NCBI RefSeq assembly: GCF_963664965.1
Contig: NZ_OY761823.1
Span: forward strand, 2,173,501-2,237,500
Length of the DNA: 64,000 nt
Reading direction: 5' to 3'
DNA from: an uncultured Pseudodesulfovibrio sp.
GTDB lineage: Bacteria > Desulfobacterota > Desulfovibrionia > Desulfovibrionales > Desulfovibrionaceae
Positions 7,974 to 17,453 of this stretch are shown piece after piece. The position numbers and the translations under genes were made by a program. Position 1 is the stretch's first letter. Each line of letters starts with the position of its first letter. The notes beneath the pieces are model-generated. The model was not told where the DNA came from. It worked only from the letters and a program-made list of their open reading frames with translations, and did not search any database.

Positions 7974-10900
7974 TTAACTCCATCGGATGAGCCGGGTTTC
8001 GTACTTGTTGACCAATCCGCCATGCAACGGGATGACCCGTACGCCATAGCGAACAGGCCCCGAGGTGTTGGGTGAGTACTCTGTCCAGAACTCCAGCGTG
8101 TTGCCCTCGGAGTGCTTCAGCTTCATGGGGATACAGTCCACAACGGTTTGCTCGTCCGGGGTGGTGGCTACCAGTTCGGCGAGAACTTCTTCGTCCACAA
8201 GCTGCCCCTTGTCCACCTTGGCGGTGACGGTCAGCTTGCTGCCGAGCTTGAAGACGTCGCCATGGATGCCGTCCACCTGAACTTCCTTGATTGTGACTGT
8301 GGAGAAACGGCCCGGAATACGCTTGCGCCATTCTCCGATCTCGCGCGAAAGGGCATAGTCTTTCTTGGTTCGCTTGCCTGCAATATCAATGGCTGGGACG
8401 TACATGTCTTCGATGTACTCCTTGACCATGCGATGCGTTCCGTATTGCTTGAATGCTGTCTTCATGGATTCTTTCATTCGTTGAATCCAGGCGTGCGGAA
8501 CACCGTCGCCACCCCGGTCATAGTATTCCGATGCGACTTCGGTTTCGAGGGTCGCGTACAGGTTGTCGGCATCGACGATGTCCTGATTGACCTGACTCTC
8601 GTATACCAGCCCGCTCCCCACGGCCCAGCCGTTGGTTCCGTCGAATGCCTCGTCCCACCAGCCGTCGAGGATGGAGCAATTGGGTATGCCGTTGGCAGCA
8701 GCCTTCATGCCGCTGGTGCCGCTGGCTTCCATGAGCCGCGTCGGGGTGTTGAGCCATACGTCTGCGCCGGAGACCAGTAGTCGAGCCAAGCGGATGTCGA
8801 AATTTTCGAGGAAGATGACACGCCCGAGGAAGTCGTCCTGCTTGGCCAGTCGGCAGATAAGGTTGATGTAGCCCGCGCCGATGCCGTCGGCCGGGTGTGC
8901 CTTGCCTGCGAAGATGATGTTCACCGGCTTGTCGCTGTTGCACAATATTTCCTTGATCCGCTGTAGATTGTGGAAGAGCAGGGTGGGTCGCTTATAGGCG
9001 GTGCATCGTCGGGCAAAGCACAGGGTCAGGTGGTCCGGATTGAGGGCGTCAAGGAAGTTGTGTAACCGGTTGGGCGGTTCTCCTTCGCGTGTCCACTGCT
9101 CTGAAATTGACCGGCGCACTTCATCGTATAGTCTATGTTTCAGCGCCACGTGCGTGTCCCATAGGCGGCGGTCGTCGATGGCCTCCAGACAGTTCCAGTC
9201 GTTGTCTCCAAGCAGCTCCCCGTGGACGGACATGCCGCAGGAATCCTCAATGTCGTGCCTCAATCGTTCATCAAGCCAGGAAGTGATATGGACGCCGTTG
9301 GTGACGTGTCCCACCGGCACTTCCCCGAGGATGAAGCCGCGCCAAAGATCCATCCACATACGTCGTGAAACGTCGCCATGCAGTTTGCTGACGCCGTTGC
9401 GGATGCTGGAAAGCTGGAGTGCGAGCACAGTCATGTTCAAGTGGTCCGCCTCTTCGGCATAAATATGCCCGAGGTTCCAGAGTCCGTCCCACGGTACGCC
9501 CATCTCTTCAGCATAGGTTCGGAAATAGTTTTCCACCAGAGACCTTTCGAAACGCTCATTGCCCGCCGGAACCGGCGTGTGCATGGTGAACACCGTGGAG
9601 CCGCGCACGATTTCCTTGGCTGTGGCAAAGTCCACGCCGTCCATGAGCATGAGTTGGCGGATGCGCTCAAAGAGCAGGAAGGCGGAATGGCCTTCGTTGA
9701 GATGGTAGATGGAGGGGACGATTTTCTGTGCCTGAAGCAATCGGACGCCACCGACGCCGAGGATGATCTCCTGTTCGATGCGTCCCTTGGATGAGGGGTC
9801 GTAGAGACGAGAAGTAATGTCCCTGTCGGAGCGGGAATTTTCCACGATGTCGGTATCAAGCAGGTAGAGCTTGGCCCTTCCCACATGCACTTCCCAGATT
9901 TGGGCAAAGACGGTTCTTCCTGGCAGATCTACGGCCACGAGAATTTTCTCGGTTTCACCGTTGTGCAGCGGGGTGATGGGCATGGTGGCGAAATCGTTCT
10001 CGCGATACTCCACCACCTGATCGCCGTTGCCGTTGATCTTCTGGTGGAAGTACCCTTGTTTGTAGAGTAGCGAGATGCCGATGAAAGGCAGGTTCAGGTC
10101 GCTGGCCGACTTGATGTGGTCGCCCGAGAGCAGGCCGAGGCCGCCGGAGTAGATGGGGATGGATTCGTGGAGGCCGAACTCCATGGAGAAATAGGAGATC
10201 GGGTTATCCCATGTGATACCGTTGATGTTTGCCTTGGCGCTTGCAGCCATGTAGGCGTCGAATCGTTCCATGACGTTGGTGAATCGGCCCATGAATTCGA
10301 TATCGCCGGAAAGATGATTGAGTCGGGCGCGATCCATTGTATCCAGAAAAAGGACCGGGTTGTGACCGCATTCGCGCCATTTGTCCGAGTCCATCCATTC
10401 GAATAGTTCCTGCGTGTCGCGGTGCCAGACCCACCAGAGGTTGTTGGCGAGGTCGCGTAGTCGGGCCAGAGCTTGGGGCAGCTCGGTGACGACCGTGAAC
10501 GAGCGAAGCCTTGGTTGGGTGGTGTTGACGCCTGAGAAACTGATTTCCCTGCCCGGAGCGGCTGCCATTCGTTGCACGCCTGCGATGCGCTCGGTGCGAA
10601 TTTCCGCTGCATATTTGTACGCCTCGATGTAGCGGGGATAGAAGTGTTCCCATGTGGCCTCTTCGGCGATCTTCCTTGCCTCGGCGCTGCGGTGCGCGCG
10701 CTCCTCGTCGGACCAGATAGTGAATTGGTTGAGAAAGTCGGTCAGCTTCGAGCGGGCTGTGTCGTAGTCATCGTCCAATCGGTTGATCACCTGTACGCCC
10801 GCATGGCCTTCAGGATGTTTTTCCATGACCCATTGTCCGAATCCGGCCCGGTCGGCAGTGACCGTGGGCACGGCAAAGGCCGCGCTTTCCATCGGTGTGT

Positions 10901-12212
10901 ACCCCCACGGCTCGTAGAAGGACGGAAAAACTGTCAGGTCCATGCCCGCCAGAGTGTCGTAGTAGCCGAGGTTGAGGATACCGTCGTTGCCATCGAGATA
11001 GACCGGAATGAAGATGACGCAGCATCGTTTTTCCGGTCCATTGTCCAGTCGGTTGTCCCTGCATCGGTTTACTATGGGGTCCTGCTCTGCATTGAACAGT
11101 TGATGCGTGGAGATACCGGCAAACTTCTGAAGTGTCTGTTCTTCCTTCATCCTCCTGCGTGCTTCATCGCTGAATCCCGCGTAACCACATGAGACCAGTA
11201 GGAAGGTGACGACGGTGGTATCGCTTTCGGAAGTGGCGAGTTGGCCGTCCACTTCGGCGAGGCTGTCGAGGAGCAGATCGATGCCCTTGTTGTGGAACTC
11301 ATAGCGTCCGCTGGTCGCAACCAGCAGGGTGTGCTTGGGGTTGAGGTCTCGTTCCAGAAAGTTCGATGCGAGGTCGATAAGTTTTTTTCGCGCTGTCTCG
11401 CGTGTCTTGGCAACAGCTACAGGTTCGGCAAACCCTTCCAGATTGAAGCCGTTGACCGTGACCACATCAGGATTGGTGCCGAGCAGAGTCGTCGCCTCTC
11501 GGCGGGTGATGTTGGAGACCGTGGTAAAGCAATCAGCCTCGCGGGCTGAAACGGATTCCATGGAATGCTTGGCTGTGACGCTAAAGGCCTTTGCTTCCTG
11601 GGAAGGTTCAATTTCATCCAGCCGTTCATAGATATCCACACCCGAGCCGGACATGGCCCTGCCCAGCATGGTGGCATGGGTAGTCATGACTGTGGACACG
11701 CCCGGAGCATGTTTTTTGAGGTAGAGGACACCCGCGCCGCACATCCATTCGTGGAAGTGGGCGAACACGTCGGCTAACTCTTCCATGTCGTCGTGTATTT
11801 CCTTGATTGACATCGCCGCCGCAGTGCTGAACAGGACCGGCTCCATGTAGTCCCAGCCTCCGGCCATGGAATCCACGCCGTAGTCGTTCCAGAGCTGAAA
11901 GAGCAGCTTGTCGTGTTCCGGAATGGCATTCTGGAAACCGATGAGCCACGCCCATGGCTTGCCGGGAACATCCCAACGGCCCACCGCAGACGGAATGCCC
12001 TTTTCCTTGAGCCGTTCAAGGGTCGGAACGATTTCTTTCGGCGGGTCGGACGGTTCAAAGCCCGGATTGCGGTCCAGCAGCGGGCCGATTGCCACGTAGC
12101 GTCCTTCGAAGGTCTCCATGGCTTGCGCGGATTTGGTTCCGATGACGGTATGGATGCCGCCCACCATATTGCAGACTTCCCATGATACTTCAAAAAGCCA
12201 GCTGGTTTCCAT
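7974..12212 (-). CDS. Glycogen synthase (GT3-like) - alpha-glucan phosphorylase (GT35) fusion protein
   Basis: One 1412-aa frame joins two enzymes of opposite direction. Residues 1-550 resemble eukaryote-type GT3 glycogen synthase: METSWLFEVSWEVCNMVGGIHTV at the start and the E-x7-E catalytic segment EPWGYTPMES near 435. Residues 580-1400 are an alpha-glucan phosphorylase with an N-terminal DUF3417-like part; the PLP lysine sits in EASGTSGMKAAANGIPN near 1190. The synthase half would add glucose from a nucleotide sugar, the phosphorylase half would release glucose 1-phosphate. Fusions of this kind occur in Bacteroidetes and some Desulfovibrionales. It is last in the glycogen operon, with an AGGAG ribosome site. 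Confidence 0.88.
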   Translation of the reverse strand: METSWLFEVSWEVCNMVGGIHTVIGTKSAQAMETFEGRYVAIGPLLDRNPGFEPSDPPKEIVPTLERLKEKGIPSAVGRWDVPGKPWAWLIGFQNAIPEHDKLLFQLWNDYGVDSMAGGWDYMEPVLFSTAAAMSIKEIHDDMEELADVFAHFHEWMCGAGVLYLKKHAPGVSTVMTTHATMLGRAMSGSGVDIYERLDEIEPSQEAKAFSVTAKHSMESVSAREADCFTTVSNITRREATTLLGTNPDVVTVNGFNLEGFAEPVAVAKTRETARKKLIDLASNFLERDLNPKHTLLVATSGRYEFHNKGIDLLLDSLAEVDGQLATSESDTTVVTFLLVSCGYAGFSDEARRRMKEEQTLQKFAGISTHQLFNAEQDPIVNRCRDNRLDNGPEKRCCVIFIPVYLDGNDGILNLGYYDTLAGMDLTVFPSFYEPWGYTPMESAAFAVPTVTADRAGFGQWVMEKHPEGHAGVQVINRLDDDYDTARSKLTDFLNQFTIWSDEERAHRSAEARKIAEEATWEHFYPRYIEAYKYAAEIRTERIAGVQRMAAAPGREISFSGVNTTQPRLRSFTVVTELPQALARLRDLANNLWWVWHRDTQELFEWMDSDKWRECGHNPVLFLDTMDRARLNHLSGDIEFMGRFTNVMERFDAYMAASAKANINGITWDNPISYFSMEFGLHESIPIYSGGLGLLSGDHIKSASDLNLPFIGISLLYKQGYFHQKINGNGDQVVEYRENDFATMPITPLHNGETEKILVAVDLPGRTVFAQIWEVHVGRAKLYLLDTDIVENSRSDRDITSRLYDPSSKGRIEQEIILGVGGVRLLQAQKIVPSIYHLNEGHSAFLLFERIRQLMLMDGVDFATAKEIVRGSTVFTMHTPVPAGNERFERSLVENYFRTYAEEMGVPWDGLWNLGHIYAEEADHLNMTVLALQLSSIRNGVSKLHGDVSRRMWMDLWRGFILGEVPVGHVTNGVHITSWLDERLRHDIEDSCGMSVHGELLGDNDWNCLEAIDDRRLWDTHVALKHRLYDEVRRSISEQWTREGEPPNRLHNFLDALNPDHLTLCFARRCTAYKRPTLLFHNLQRIKEILCNSDKPVNIIFAGKAHPADGIGAGYINLICRLAKQDDFLGRVIFLENFDIRLARLLVSGADVWLNTPTRLMEASGTSGMKAAANGIPNCSILDGWWDEAFDGTNGWAVGSGLVYESQVNQDIVDADNLYATLETEVASEYYDRGGDGVPHAWIQRMKESMKTAFKQYGTHRMVKEYIEDMYVPAIDIAGKRTKKDYALSREIGEWRKRIPGRFSTVTIKEVQVDGIHGDVFKLGSKLTVTAKVDKGQLVDEEVLAELVATTPDEQTVVDCIPMKLKHSEGNTLEFWTEYSPNTSGPVRYGVRVIPLHGGLVNKYETRLIRWS

Positions 12213-12227
12213 GTTGCATTCTCCTGT

Positions 12228-13427
12228 CTAGGATGCTGTTAGAGGCTCGCCAAGCCTAAGCGCAAGGTCATTGAGGGCGTTCATGTATGTGATGAACGCC
12301 TGATGAGGCGTGTCATACGGGTTGAAGTATTTGTGCACGTCTCCATCGGAAAACCATTTGGTGCACATGTAATAGAAGTGGTCGCTTGTCAGCATTTCAC
12401 GCCATGTGGCGATGAGGTCGTCATCGTCTGTGGCGAGAATCCGCTCCTCCATTCCGTAGGCCAGTTCCGCTGCCTGATCCTGCATGGGGTTGCCCAGCCA
12501 TGCCGTGACGTCCCGCTCCAGATCGGCCCACGAGGTGAAGTAGGGGACGTCGAGCTGGGCCAGAGGGTCGAGGCGGGCGGCAGCTTCGGCCGGGGTCTGG
12601 AAGACGAAGTCGTTGTGGGTCAGAATGGATCGGGGCAGGCTGCGGAAGAAGTTGAAGATGCCGGTGTCTTCCCACTGGTGTTCGCCGATGGTTTCGTAGT
12701 CCATGAACAGGTTGACCACCTCGCCGCTGCCCGCGACGGCATGTACCCAGTTGGCGAACTTGTCCGTGGTGACGGGCCATTCGTCCCATTCGCGGTTGGA
12801 GAAACGGAAAGCCACGTCGTCCGAGAGACGGTAGTTTTTGAGCAGGGCTTTGAGTTTTGAGCATCCGGCGGGCTGGTAGACAAAATTGGGAGAGCGCCAG
12901 CCCAGCACTTGGTCCGCGCCTTCGGCCAGAATCGTCTTGTAGCCCATCTTTTCAATTTCCAGTGCGAGGTCATTGTTATAGATGAGTTCGGTATTACGGA
13001 ATGTCACCGGCTTGGAGCCGAAGAATTCCTCAAGAATTCTTCCATGCATTTTCACCTGACGCCGGAATTCTTCCTTAGAGAAGAGAAAGGCCAGGGAGTG
13101 ATAGTGAGTTTCGCCGATGAATTCCACGCAACCGGTGTCGGCCAATTCGCGGAATGAATCGAGAACCTCGGGGCAGAACTCCTGAAATTGCTCCAAGGCA
13201 ACGCCGGTAATGGCGTATGAAATGCGGAAGCCGCCCTGAAATTCGTTGATCAGGTCGAGCATCATCCGGTTGGCTGGCATGTAGCACTTGTGCGCCACTT
13301 TGAGCAGAATATCCCTGTTGGCTGCTTCGTCGCGGTATTGATGGTTCCGCCCGATGTCGAAAAAGGTGTATCCTTGGTTCAGCCGCATGGGCTGGTGGAC
13401 CTGAAAGTAGAAGCAGACGGAGATCAT
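12228..13427 (-). CDS. Glycoside hydrolase family 57 protein (alpha-amylase or glucan-modifying)
   Basis: 399-aa cytoplasmic enzyme of family GH57, which holds alpha-amylases, 4-alpha-glucanotransferases and branching enzymes. The family N-terminus is clear (CFYFQVHQPMRLNQGYTFF), the nucleophile motif is FIGETHYHSL, and the acid/base motif is in MDYETIGEHQW. Start at 13427 overlaps the stop of the upstream gene as ATGA, which indicates translational coupling. Length is short for a branching enzyme (usually over 500 aa), so amylase-type cleavage of glycogen is more likely. Confidence 0.88.
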   Translation of the reverse strand: MISVCFYFQVHQPMRLNQGYTFFDIGRNHQYRDEAANRDILLKVAHKCYMPANRMMLDLINEFQGGFRISYAITGVALEQFQEFCPEVLDSFRELADTGCVEFIGETHYHSLAFLFSKEEFRRQVKMHGRILEEFFGSKPVTFRNTELIYNNDLALEIEKMGYKTILAEGADQVLGWRSPNFVYQPAGCSKLKALLKNYRLSDDVAFRFSNREWDEWPVTTDKFANWVHAVAGSGEVVNLFMDYETIGEHQWEDTGIFNFFRSLPRSILTHNDFVFQTPAEAAARLDPLAQLDVPYFTSWADLERDVTAWLGNPMQDQAAELAYGMEERILATDDDDLIATWREMLTSDHFYYMCTKWFSDGDVHKYFNPYDTPHQAFITYMNALNDLALRLGEPLTAS

Positions 13428-14710
13428 GCGGCACCTCCCGTGAGTTGGCTGTATACCTTGAGAACCTGTTCGGCGGCGTACTCCCATTGGACTTTTTTCA
13501 ATGTTCGGCGGCCGCTGAGTTTGAGATCTGCTGCCCGGTCGTCATTTTCGAGGATATCGAGAATCTCGAAAGCGAGGCGTTCGACGTCCCAGAAGTCGAT
13601 TTTGACCGCGTTTTCCATGATTTCGGCTACGCCCGACTGCTTGGACACGATGGAAGGCACGTCGTAAATCATGGCCTCCAGAGGAGTTATGCCGAATGGT
13701 TCGGTGACACTGGGCATGACGTAAAGGTCGCTCATGGCGTAAATGCGCTCCACGTCTATGCCACGTACGAATCCGAGAAAGTGGAATTTGTCTGCAATTC
13801 GCAGCTCGGCCATACGTTCGACCATCCTTGGGAACATGTCGCCGGAGCCTGCCATGGCGAATCGGATATTCGGGTTTTTCTTCAAGACTTTGGCTGCTGC
13901 TTCCACGAAATAGTCCGGTCCTTTCTGAAAGGTTACGCGCCCCAGAAAGAGGACCAGCTTTTCCTTGAATGATTTTTCGATACGCATGGCTTTCAGGCGG
14001 CGCTCCTTGGACACGGCGTTGTGCACCACGGTGATTTTGTCCGGGGCGATGGAGTAGCGGTTGACGATGGTGTCCTTGGTAAAGTGGCTGACAGCGATGA
14101 TCCTGTCTGCCGCTTCGAATCCTGCCCGTTCGATGTCGTAGACCCGCTGGTTGACATGCTCGCCGCTGCGGTCGAATTCGAGAGCATGGGCGTGAACGAC
14201 AAGCGGTTTGCCGGATGCGCGCTTGGCTTCGATGCCGGCCGGGGCGGTCATCCAGTCGTGGGAGTGGATGACATCGAAGTTCTCATGGTTGGCCACATGT
14301 CCGGCCACCAGACTGTAGCGGACAATTTCGGCCATGAGGTTTTCACCGTAGCCGCCCGAGAAGTCATTCTCCAACTGCCCGATGATATCTGCCGCGGTGA
14401 CGAGTTCCTTGCTCTCGATGAGTGACAGGTATTCCTTTTCCGTGAGATACGGTCGCAAGGGTGACAGGACCTCCAGCACGGAGACGCGTTCCTGAAGTTC
14501 CAGAATTTCCCTGATGCCGATGTTGGCCCGGACGCGGTTGGCGCCCATCAGGTTCAAGTGTCCGGCTTCCTCATCTGAATCAAGCCGGGGCAACACGAAC
14601 AGAATTTCCGTGCCGTGGTGGGCCAGCCCCTTGGTCAGGCCGAGGCAGGCCGTACCGAGTCCCCCAGAGATATAAGGTGGAAACTCCCACCCGAACATGA
14701 GTACCCGCAT
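13424..14710 (-). CDS. GT4-family glycosyltransferase, glycogen synthase-like
   Basis: 428-aa retaining glycosyltransferase. The start MRVLMFGWEFPPYISGGLG is typical of glycogen synthase-like GT4/GT5 enzymes, where KTGGL or SGGLG binds the nucleotide sugar. Later features are HSHDWMTAPAG near 160, a GRVTFQKGPDYFVEAA donor-site segment near 270, and EPFGITPLEA as the E-x7-E motif near 350. The start at 14710 lies 2 bp after the debranching enzyme stop. With the GT3 half of the fusion protein the operon has two glucan synthase-like activities. Donor sugar is not determined by sequence. Confidence 0.88.
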   Translation of the reverse strand: MRVLMFGWEFPPYISGGLGTACLGLTKGLAHHGTEILFVLPRLDSDEEAGHLNLMGANRVRANIGIREILELQERVSVLEVLSPLRPYLTEKEYLSLIESKELVTAADIIGQLENDFSGGYGENLMAEIVRYSLVAGHVANHENFDVIHSHDWMTAPAGIEAKRASGKPLVVHAHALEFDRSGEHVNQRVYDIERAGFEAADRIIAVSHFTKDTIVNRYSIAPDKITVVHNAVSKERRLKAMRIEKSFKEKLVLFLGRVTFQKGPDYFVEAAAKVLKKNPNIRFAMAGSGDMFPRMVERMAELRIADKFHFLGFVRGIDVERIYAMSDLYVMPSVTEPFGITPLEAMIYDVPSIVSKQSGVAEIMENAVKIDFWDVERLAFEILDILENDDRAADLKLSGRRTLKKVQWEYAAEQVLKVYSQLTGGAA

Positions 14711-14712
14711 GG

Positions 14713-16665
14713 CTATTTTCCCCCCAGAATCTTGTTGAGGCGAATGGCCTCGGCTACGCTCCACGCTTGTGCGATAGTCCCTTTTGGCAGGTGCGGTGGA
14801 TTGCCCGTGTACAGCTCCGGTACCGAGCAGATGCCAAAGTCGTCCGGGAACGAGCGCAGGATCGGTTTGAAGTACTTGCGAAGGAATGCCTTGGTGCCGG
14901 TCTTGTCCTCGGCTTGCCGTATCAACGCCTCACCGAAGTGTCCGGCCAGCCACGGCCAGACCATGCCCTGATGGTAGGCAGAGTCACGCTCGTCGGAATT
15001 ACCTCGGTAGAAGGGCGAATACAGCGGGTTTCGCGGCGAGAGGGTGCGTAGGCCGTAGGGCGTCAGAAGGTGCGACTGCACTGTGCTGACGACTGCTCGC
15101 ATCTTTCCTGTGTCCAGCATGGTGTGAGGCATGGATACGGCAAATACCTGATTGGGCCTGATGCATTGGTCTCGGTCGTGCTCGTTGACTACATCGCTCA
15201 GGCAGTTGTCATCATGGTTCCAGAACCGATCGATGAAATTGTCTGCCAGGGTGTCTGCCGCCCGGTTGGCCCTGTCAGCCAGTTCGTCGTTCGGTGCCAA
15301 TTGCAGGAAAAAGCGGAGCGCATTGTACCATAAGGCATTGATTTCAACCGCAGCTCCATGTCGCGGAGTGACCGGCCCGCCATAGGCCTGAGCGTCCATC
15401 CAGGTAAGCTGGGTGCTTTCATTGCCTGCGTAGAGCAGGCCGTCTTCCCCTATCCCGCACAGGGACACCCGTCCGTCCAGATGTGCCGCCACGATACTCC
15501 GCAGGGCCGGGTAAATGTGGTCCATGACGAACTGCTTGTTGCCTTTGGATTTCAGGTACTCCTGCACCGCCCAAAAAAACCAGAGGGAAGCGTCAATCGA
15601 GTTGTAGGCGAGATGCTCCGATCGCTGGTCGAGGTAGTTGGGCAGCAGGCCGTCACGCTCCAGTTTTGCATAGGCGGCCAGCACCTCCTCGCCGAACTCC
15701 CTGCGTCCGGCGTGGAATGTCAGTCCGGGCAGGGCGATCATTGTGTCGCGTCCCCATTCGCCGAACCAGTGGTATCCGGCCACCACCGACGCGAAGTCCG
15801 AGGCGTTGCGAATGAGGAATTGGTCCGAATAATACTTGAGCCAGCGGACCGACTTGCTTCTGTCCTTGCAAGTGTCGAAAGCGGCCTCGCGTCGTTCCAC
15901 TTCCTTCTTGCGAATCCGCTCCAGATTGCCGAGCGGCTCTGTGGAGGCGGCAAAGATGACAGGCTTTCCCTTTTGCAGCTTCAGTTCGAACATGCCGGGA
16001 CAGAACAGGTCTTCCTGATAGTCGAATCCGCGATCGCGTTCGATGAGATATTCGACATTGAGGGACCATTTGGGGCCAGGAAAGAATTCGGATGTCCGGT
16101 TGGTACCCATGAAAAGGCACGGCATTCCTTCATAGGGCTGTATCTTGCGCCCGTTCTTTTCCGGATATGACTTGGGGCGCAGGAACATGTTCTCCCTGAT
16201 CAGGGAGTGGATATCCCTGTAGGCCAGCATGGGCCGGATGCGTAACATCGGCTTGACCTTGCCTTCAAGCAGCTCATAGCAGAGGAGGGTGGTGTTTCTG
16301 CCGTACGCCATCATCATGGATTTCCTGATGAGTGCGTCGCCGATTCTGTATGTGATGGAAGGATATAAGCCCTGTTCAAACTTCTCTACGAATTGATGCC
16401 CGGTAGGGTGGTACACACCGGGATACTTGTTGGTGGAAAGGTGAAACTCCAAGTCGTCGTGGACGAGTGAAGCCTCTACCTTGGACAGCAATACGAACTT
16501 GCCACGCGGCTCCTTGAGCGAAGCAACGAGGAGGCCGTGATATTTCCTTGTGTGGCAATTGATGGCCGTGCTGGAAGCGTAGCCTCCGATACCGTTGGTA
16601 TCGAGCCATTCCTTGCGGGTTGCAGCTTCGGTATTGACGCACTCATCCCTGGGAACACGAATCAT
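14713..16665 (-). CDS. Glycogen debranching enzyme (amylo-alpha-1,6-glucosidase family)
   Basis: 650-aa enzyme of the archaeal/bacterial GDE type that removes alpha-1,6 branches from glycogen. The N-terminal domain has NGIGGYASSTAINCHTRKYH; the C-terminal (alpha/alpha)6 catalytic part has the conserved block GYHWFGEWGRDTMIALPGL near residue 300, and the GMVWPWL motif near 585. It is the first gene of the four-gene glycogen operon. A short inverted repeat 43 bp upstream could be an operator. Length fits the family. Confidence 0.92.
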   Translation of the reverse strand: MIRVPRDECVNTEAATRKEWLDTNGIGGYASSTAINCHTRKYHGLLVASLKEPRGKFVLLSKVEASLVHDDLEFHLSTNKYPGVYHPTGHQFVEKFEQGLYPSITYRIGDALIRKSMMMAYGRNTTLLCYELLEGKVKPMLRIRPMLAYRDIHSLIRENMFLRPKSYPEKNGRKIQPYEGMPCLFMGTNRTSEFFPGPKWSLNVEYLIERDRGFDYQEDLFCPGMFELKLQKGKPVIFAASTEPLGNLERIRKKEVERREAAFDTCKDRSKSVRWLKYYSDQFLIRNASDFASVVAGYHWFGEWGRDTMIALPGLTFHAGRREFGEEVLAAYAKLERDGLLPNYLDQRSEHLAYNSIDASLWFFWAVQEYLKSKGNKQFVMDHIYPALRSIVAAHLDGRVSLCGIGEDGLLYAGNESTQLTWMDAQAYGGPVTPRHGAAVEINALWYNALRFFLQLAPNDELADRANRAADTLADNFIDRFWNHDDNCLSDVVNEHDRDQCIRPNQVFAVSMPHTMLDTGKMRAVVSTVQSHLLTPYGLRTLSPRNPLYSPFYRGNSDERDSAYHQGMVWPWLAGHFGEALIRQAEDKTGTKAFLRKYFKPILRSFPDDFGICSVPELYTGNPPHLPKGTIAQAWSVAEAIRLNKILGGK

Positions 16666-16707
16666 GATTCACCACCGATGTGTAAGAATACTCAGAAGAA
16701 ATGCACA

Positions 16708-16724
16708 AGAGAAGGTACTTCTCT
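16708..16724. promoter_or_regulatory. Inverted repeat upstream of the glycogen operon
   Basis: AGAGAAG-GTA-CTTCTCT, a perfect 7-bp inverted repeat with a 3-bp spacer, located 43 bp upstream of the debranching enzyme start. Its position suits an operator for the minus-strand glycogen promoter; no regulator is known. Confidence 0.35.
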
Positions 16725-16823
16725 ATGATTGCTATAAAATGTAAAAATACGACTTTTGCAAGCGAAAAGTGTAACGCGGATGTTATAAATTTTCGCAGGC
16801 TAAATATGAGAGGGGAAGCAGTT

Positions 16824-16931
16824 ATGGGATCAATTGGTGAGATGGCGCAACATACTGTTATTATAGAACGCGAGTATGAGGGGCCGCCAATCGTCCGTGC
16901 AAAATTGTCAGTTCATAGTTTCATTGAGTGA
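16824..16931 (+). CDS. Possible 35-aa microprotein
   Basis: Short frame starting ATG at 16824 with AGAGGGGAAG just upstream as a good ribosome site, coding MGSIGEMAQHTVIIERE and onward to a stop 14 bp before a hairpin. No family recognised. It lies divergent to the glycogen operon and outside the island. The ribosome site and the following hairpin are the only support. Confidence 0.25.
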   Translation: MGSIGEMAQHTVIIEREYEGPPIVRAKLSVHSFIE

Positions 16932-16944
16932 AATATGAAAAAAA

Positions 16945-16968
16945 CCTCAGTGATATAATTCACTGAGG
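16945..16968 (-). terminator. Hairpin with minus-strand T-run
   Basis: 9-bp stem CCTCAGTGA / TCACTGAGG with loop TATAAT, followed on the minus strand by seven T. It could stop transcription coming from the tRNA side toward the glycogen operon, and may also end the short plus-strand frame at 16824-16931. Confidence 0.6.
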
Positions 16969-17163
16969 GGTTCAGCTTCTTCTGGAGCCTGAAATCAGAA
17001 TTGAATCAACGACCTGTTGATTTCGAATAAGTAGTAAGGCGGCGCTGGAAAGATGCGCCGCGACCTTGCGGGCAGAGTTGGCAGGGCTGACTGCCGGGTA
17101 AAACCTGAGTTCCAATAAGAGGGGAAACCAAAGGCTGTGTCCCCATTCTGTGCCCCAAAGAAA
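16969..17163. other. Non-coding stretch left of the island
   Basis: No gene is supported here. The only structure seen is a GC-rich inverted repeat, GCGGCGC and GCGCCGC, near 17040-17063. It may be debris from earlier integration events at the tRNA locus, which is a guess. Confidence 0.3.
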
Positions 17164-17194
17164 AGGGACTTACGAATTGTCTTCGTAAGTCCCT
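17164..17194 (-). terminator. Original terminator of the tRNA-Pro transcript (left side)
   Basis: 12-bp perfect stem AGGGACTTACGA (17164-17175) with TCGTAAGTCCCT (17183-17194), then T-rich on the minus strand. It follows the displaced 3' half of the tRNA gene and is probably the chromosomal terminator from before the island inserted. Confidence 0.75.
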
Positions 17195-17198
17195 GTAA

Positions 17199-17252
17199 TG
17201 TCTGGTCGGGATGAGAGGATTTGAACCTCCGGTCTCTGCGTCCCGAACGCAG
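17199..17252. repeat. Left attachment site (attL), displaced tRNA 3' half
   Basis: 54 bp identical to 32693-32746. It contains the 3' 50 nt of tRNA-Pro, from the anticodon stem to the encoded CCA (17203-17205 on the minus strand), but lacks the 5' half, so it is not a functional tRNA gene. Confidence 0.93.
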
Positions 17253-17319
17253 GATGGTATGTCTTTAACGAAATCTATCCTTGTTTAATTTTCCTTCATA
17301 TGCTTTGTAATAATTGGAT

Positions 17320-17407
17320 AATTTGAGTTGTGTTTTGTAATTTGAGTTTAATCAAGTTTTTCATAAATTGCCTAAAATTGATCTAGGTGTTAGCAATAGG
17401 TTAGCAA
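17320..17407. repeat. Left arm-site repeats
   Basis: Positions 17387-17407 are a 21-bp repeat shared with 32629-32649; its core TTAGCAATAGGTTAGCAA holds two TTAGCAA copies 11 bp apart. AATTTGAGTT also occurs twice (17320-17329 and 17339-17348), 19 bp apart. Spacing near helical turns and placement just inside the attachment site fit integrase and excisionase arm sites. Confidence 0.6.
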
Positions 17408-17453
17408 TAAATGAAAGTCCTTCTTGGGGGTAACAACTAATTGAGAGGTAAAT

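Noticed and set aside
16701-16823. Longer 76-aa form of the microprotein starting at 16701
   Set aside because: No ribosome site precedes it and its first part overlaps the inverted repeat upstream of the glycogen operon; only the short form from 16824 has a good site.
17203-17252. Second tRNA-Pro gene
   Set aside because: Only the 3' half from anticodon stem to CCA is present; the 5' half is replaced by unrelated sequence, so it is the attL remnant.
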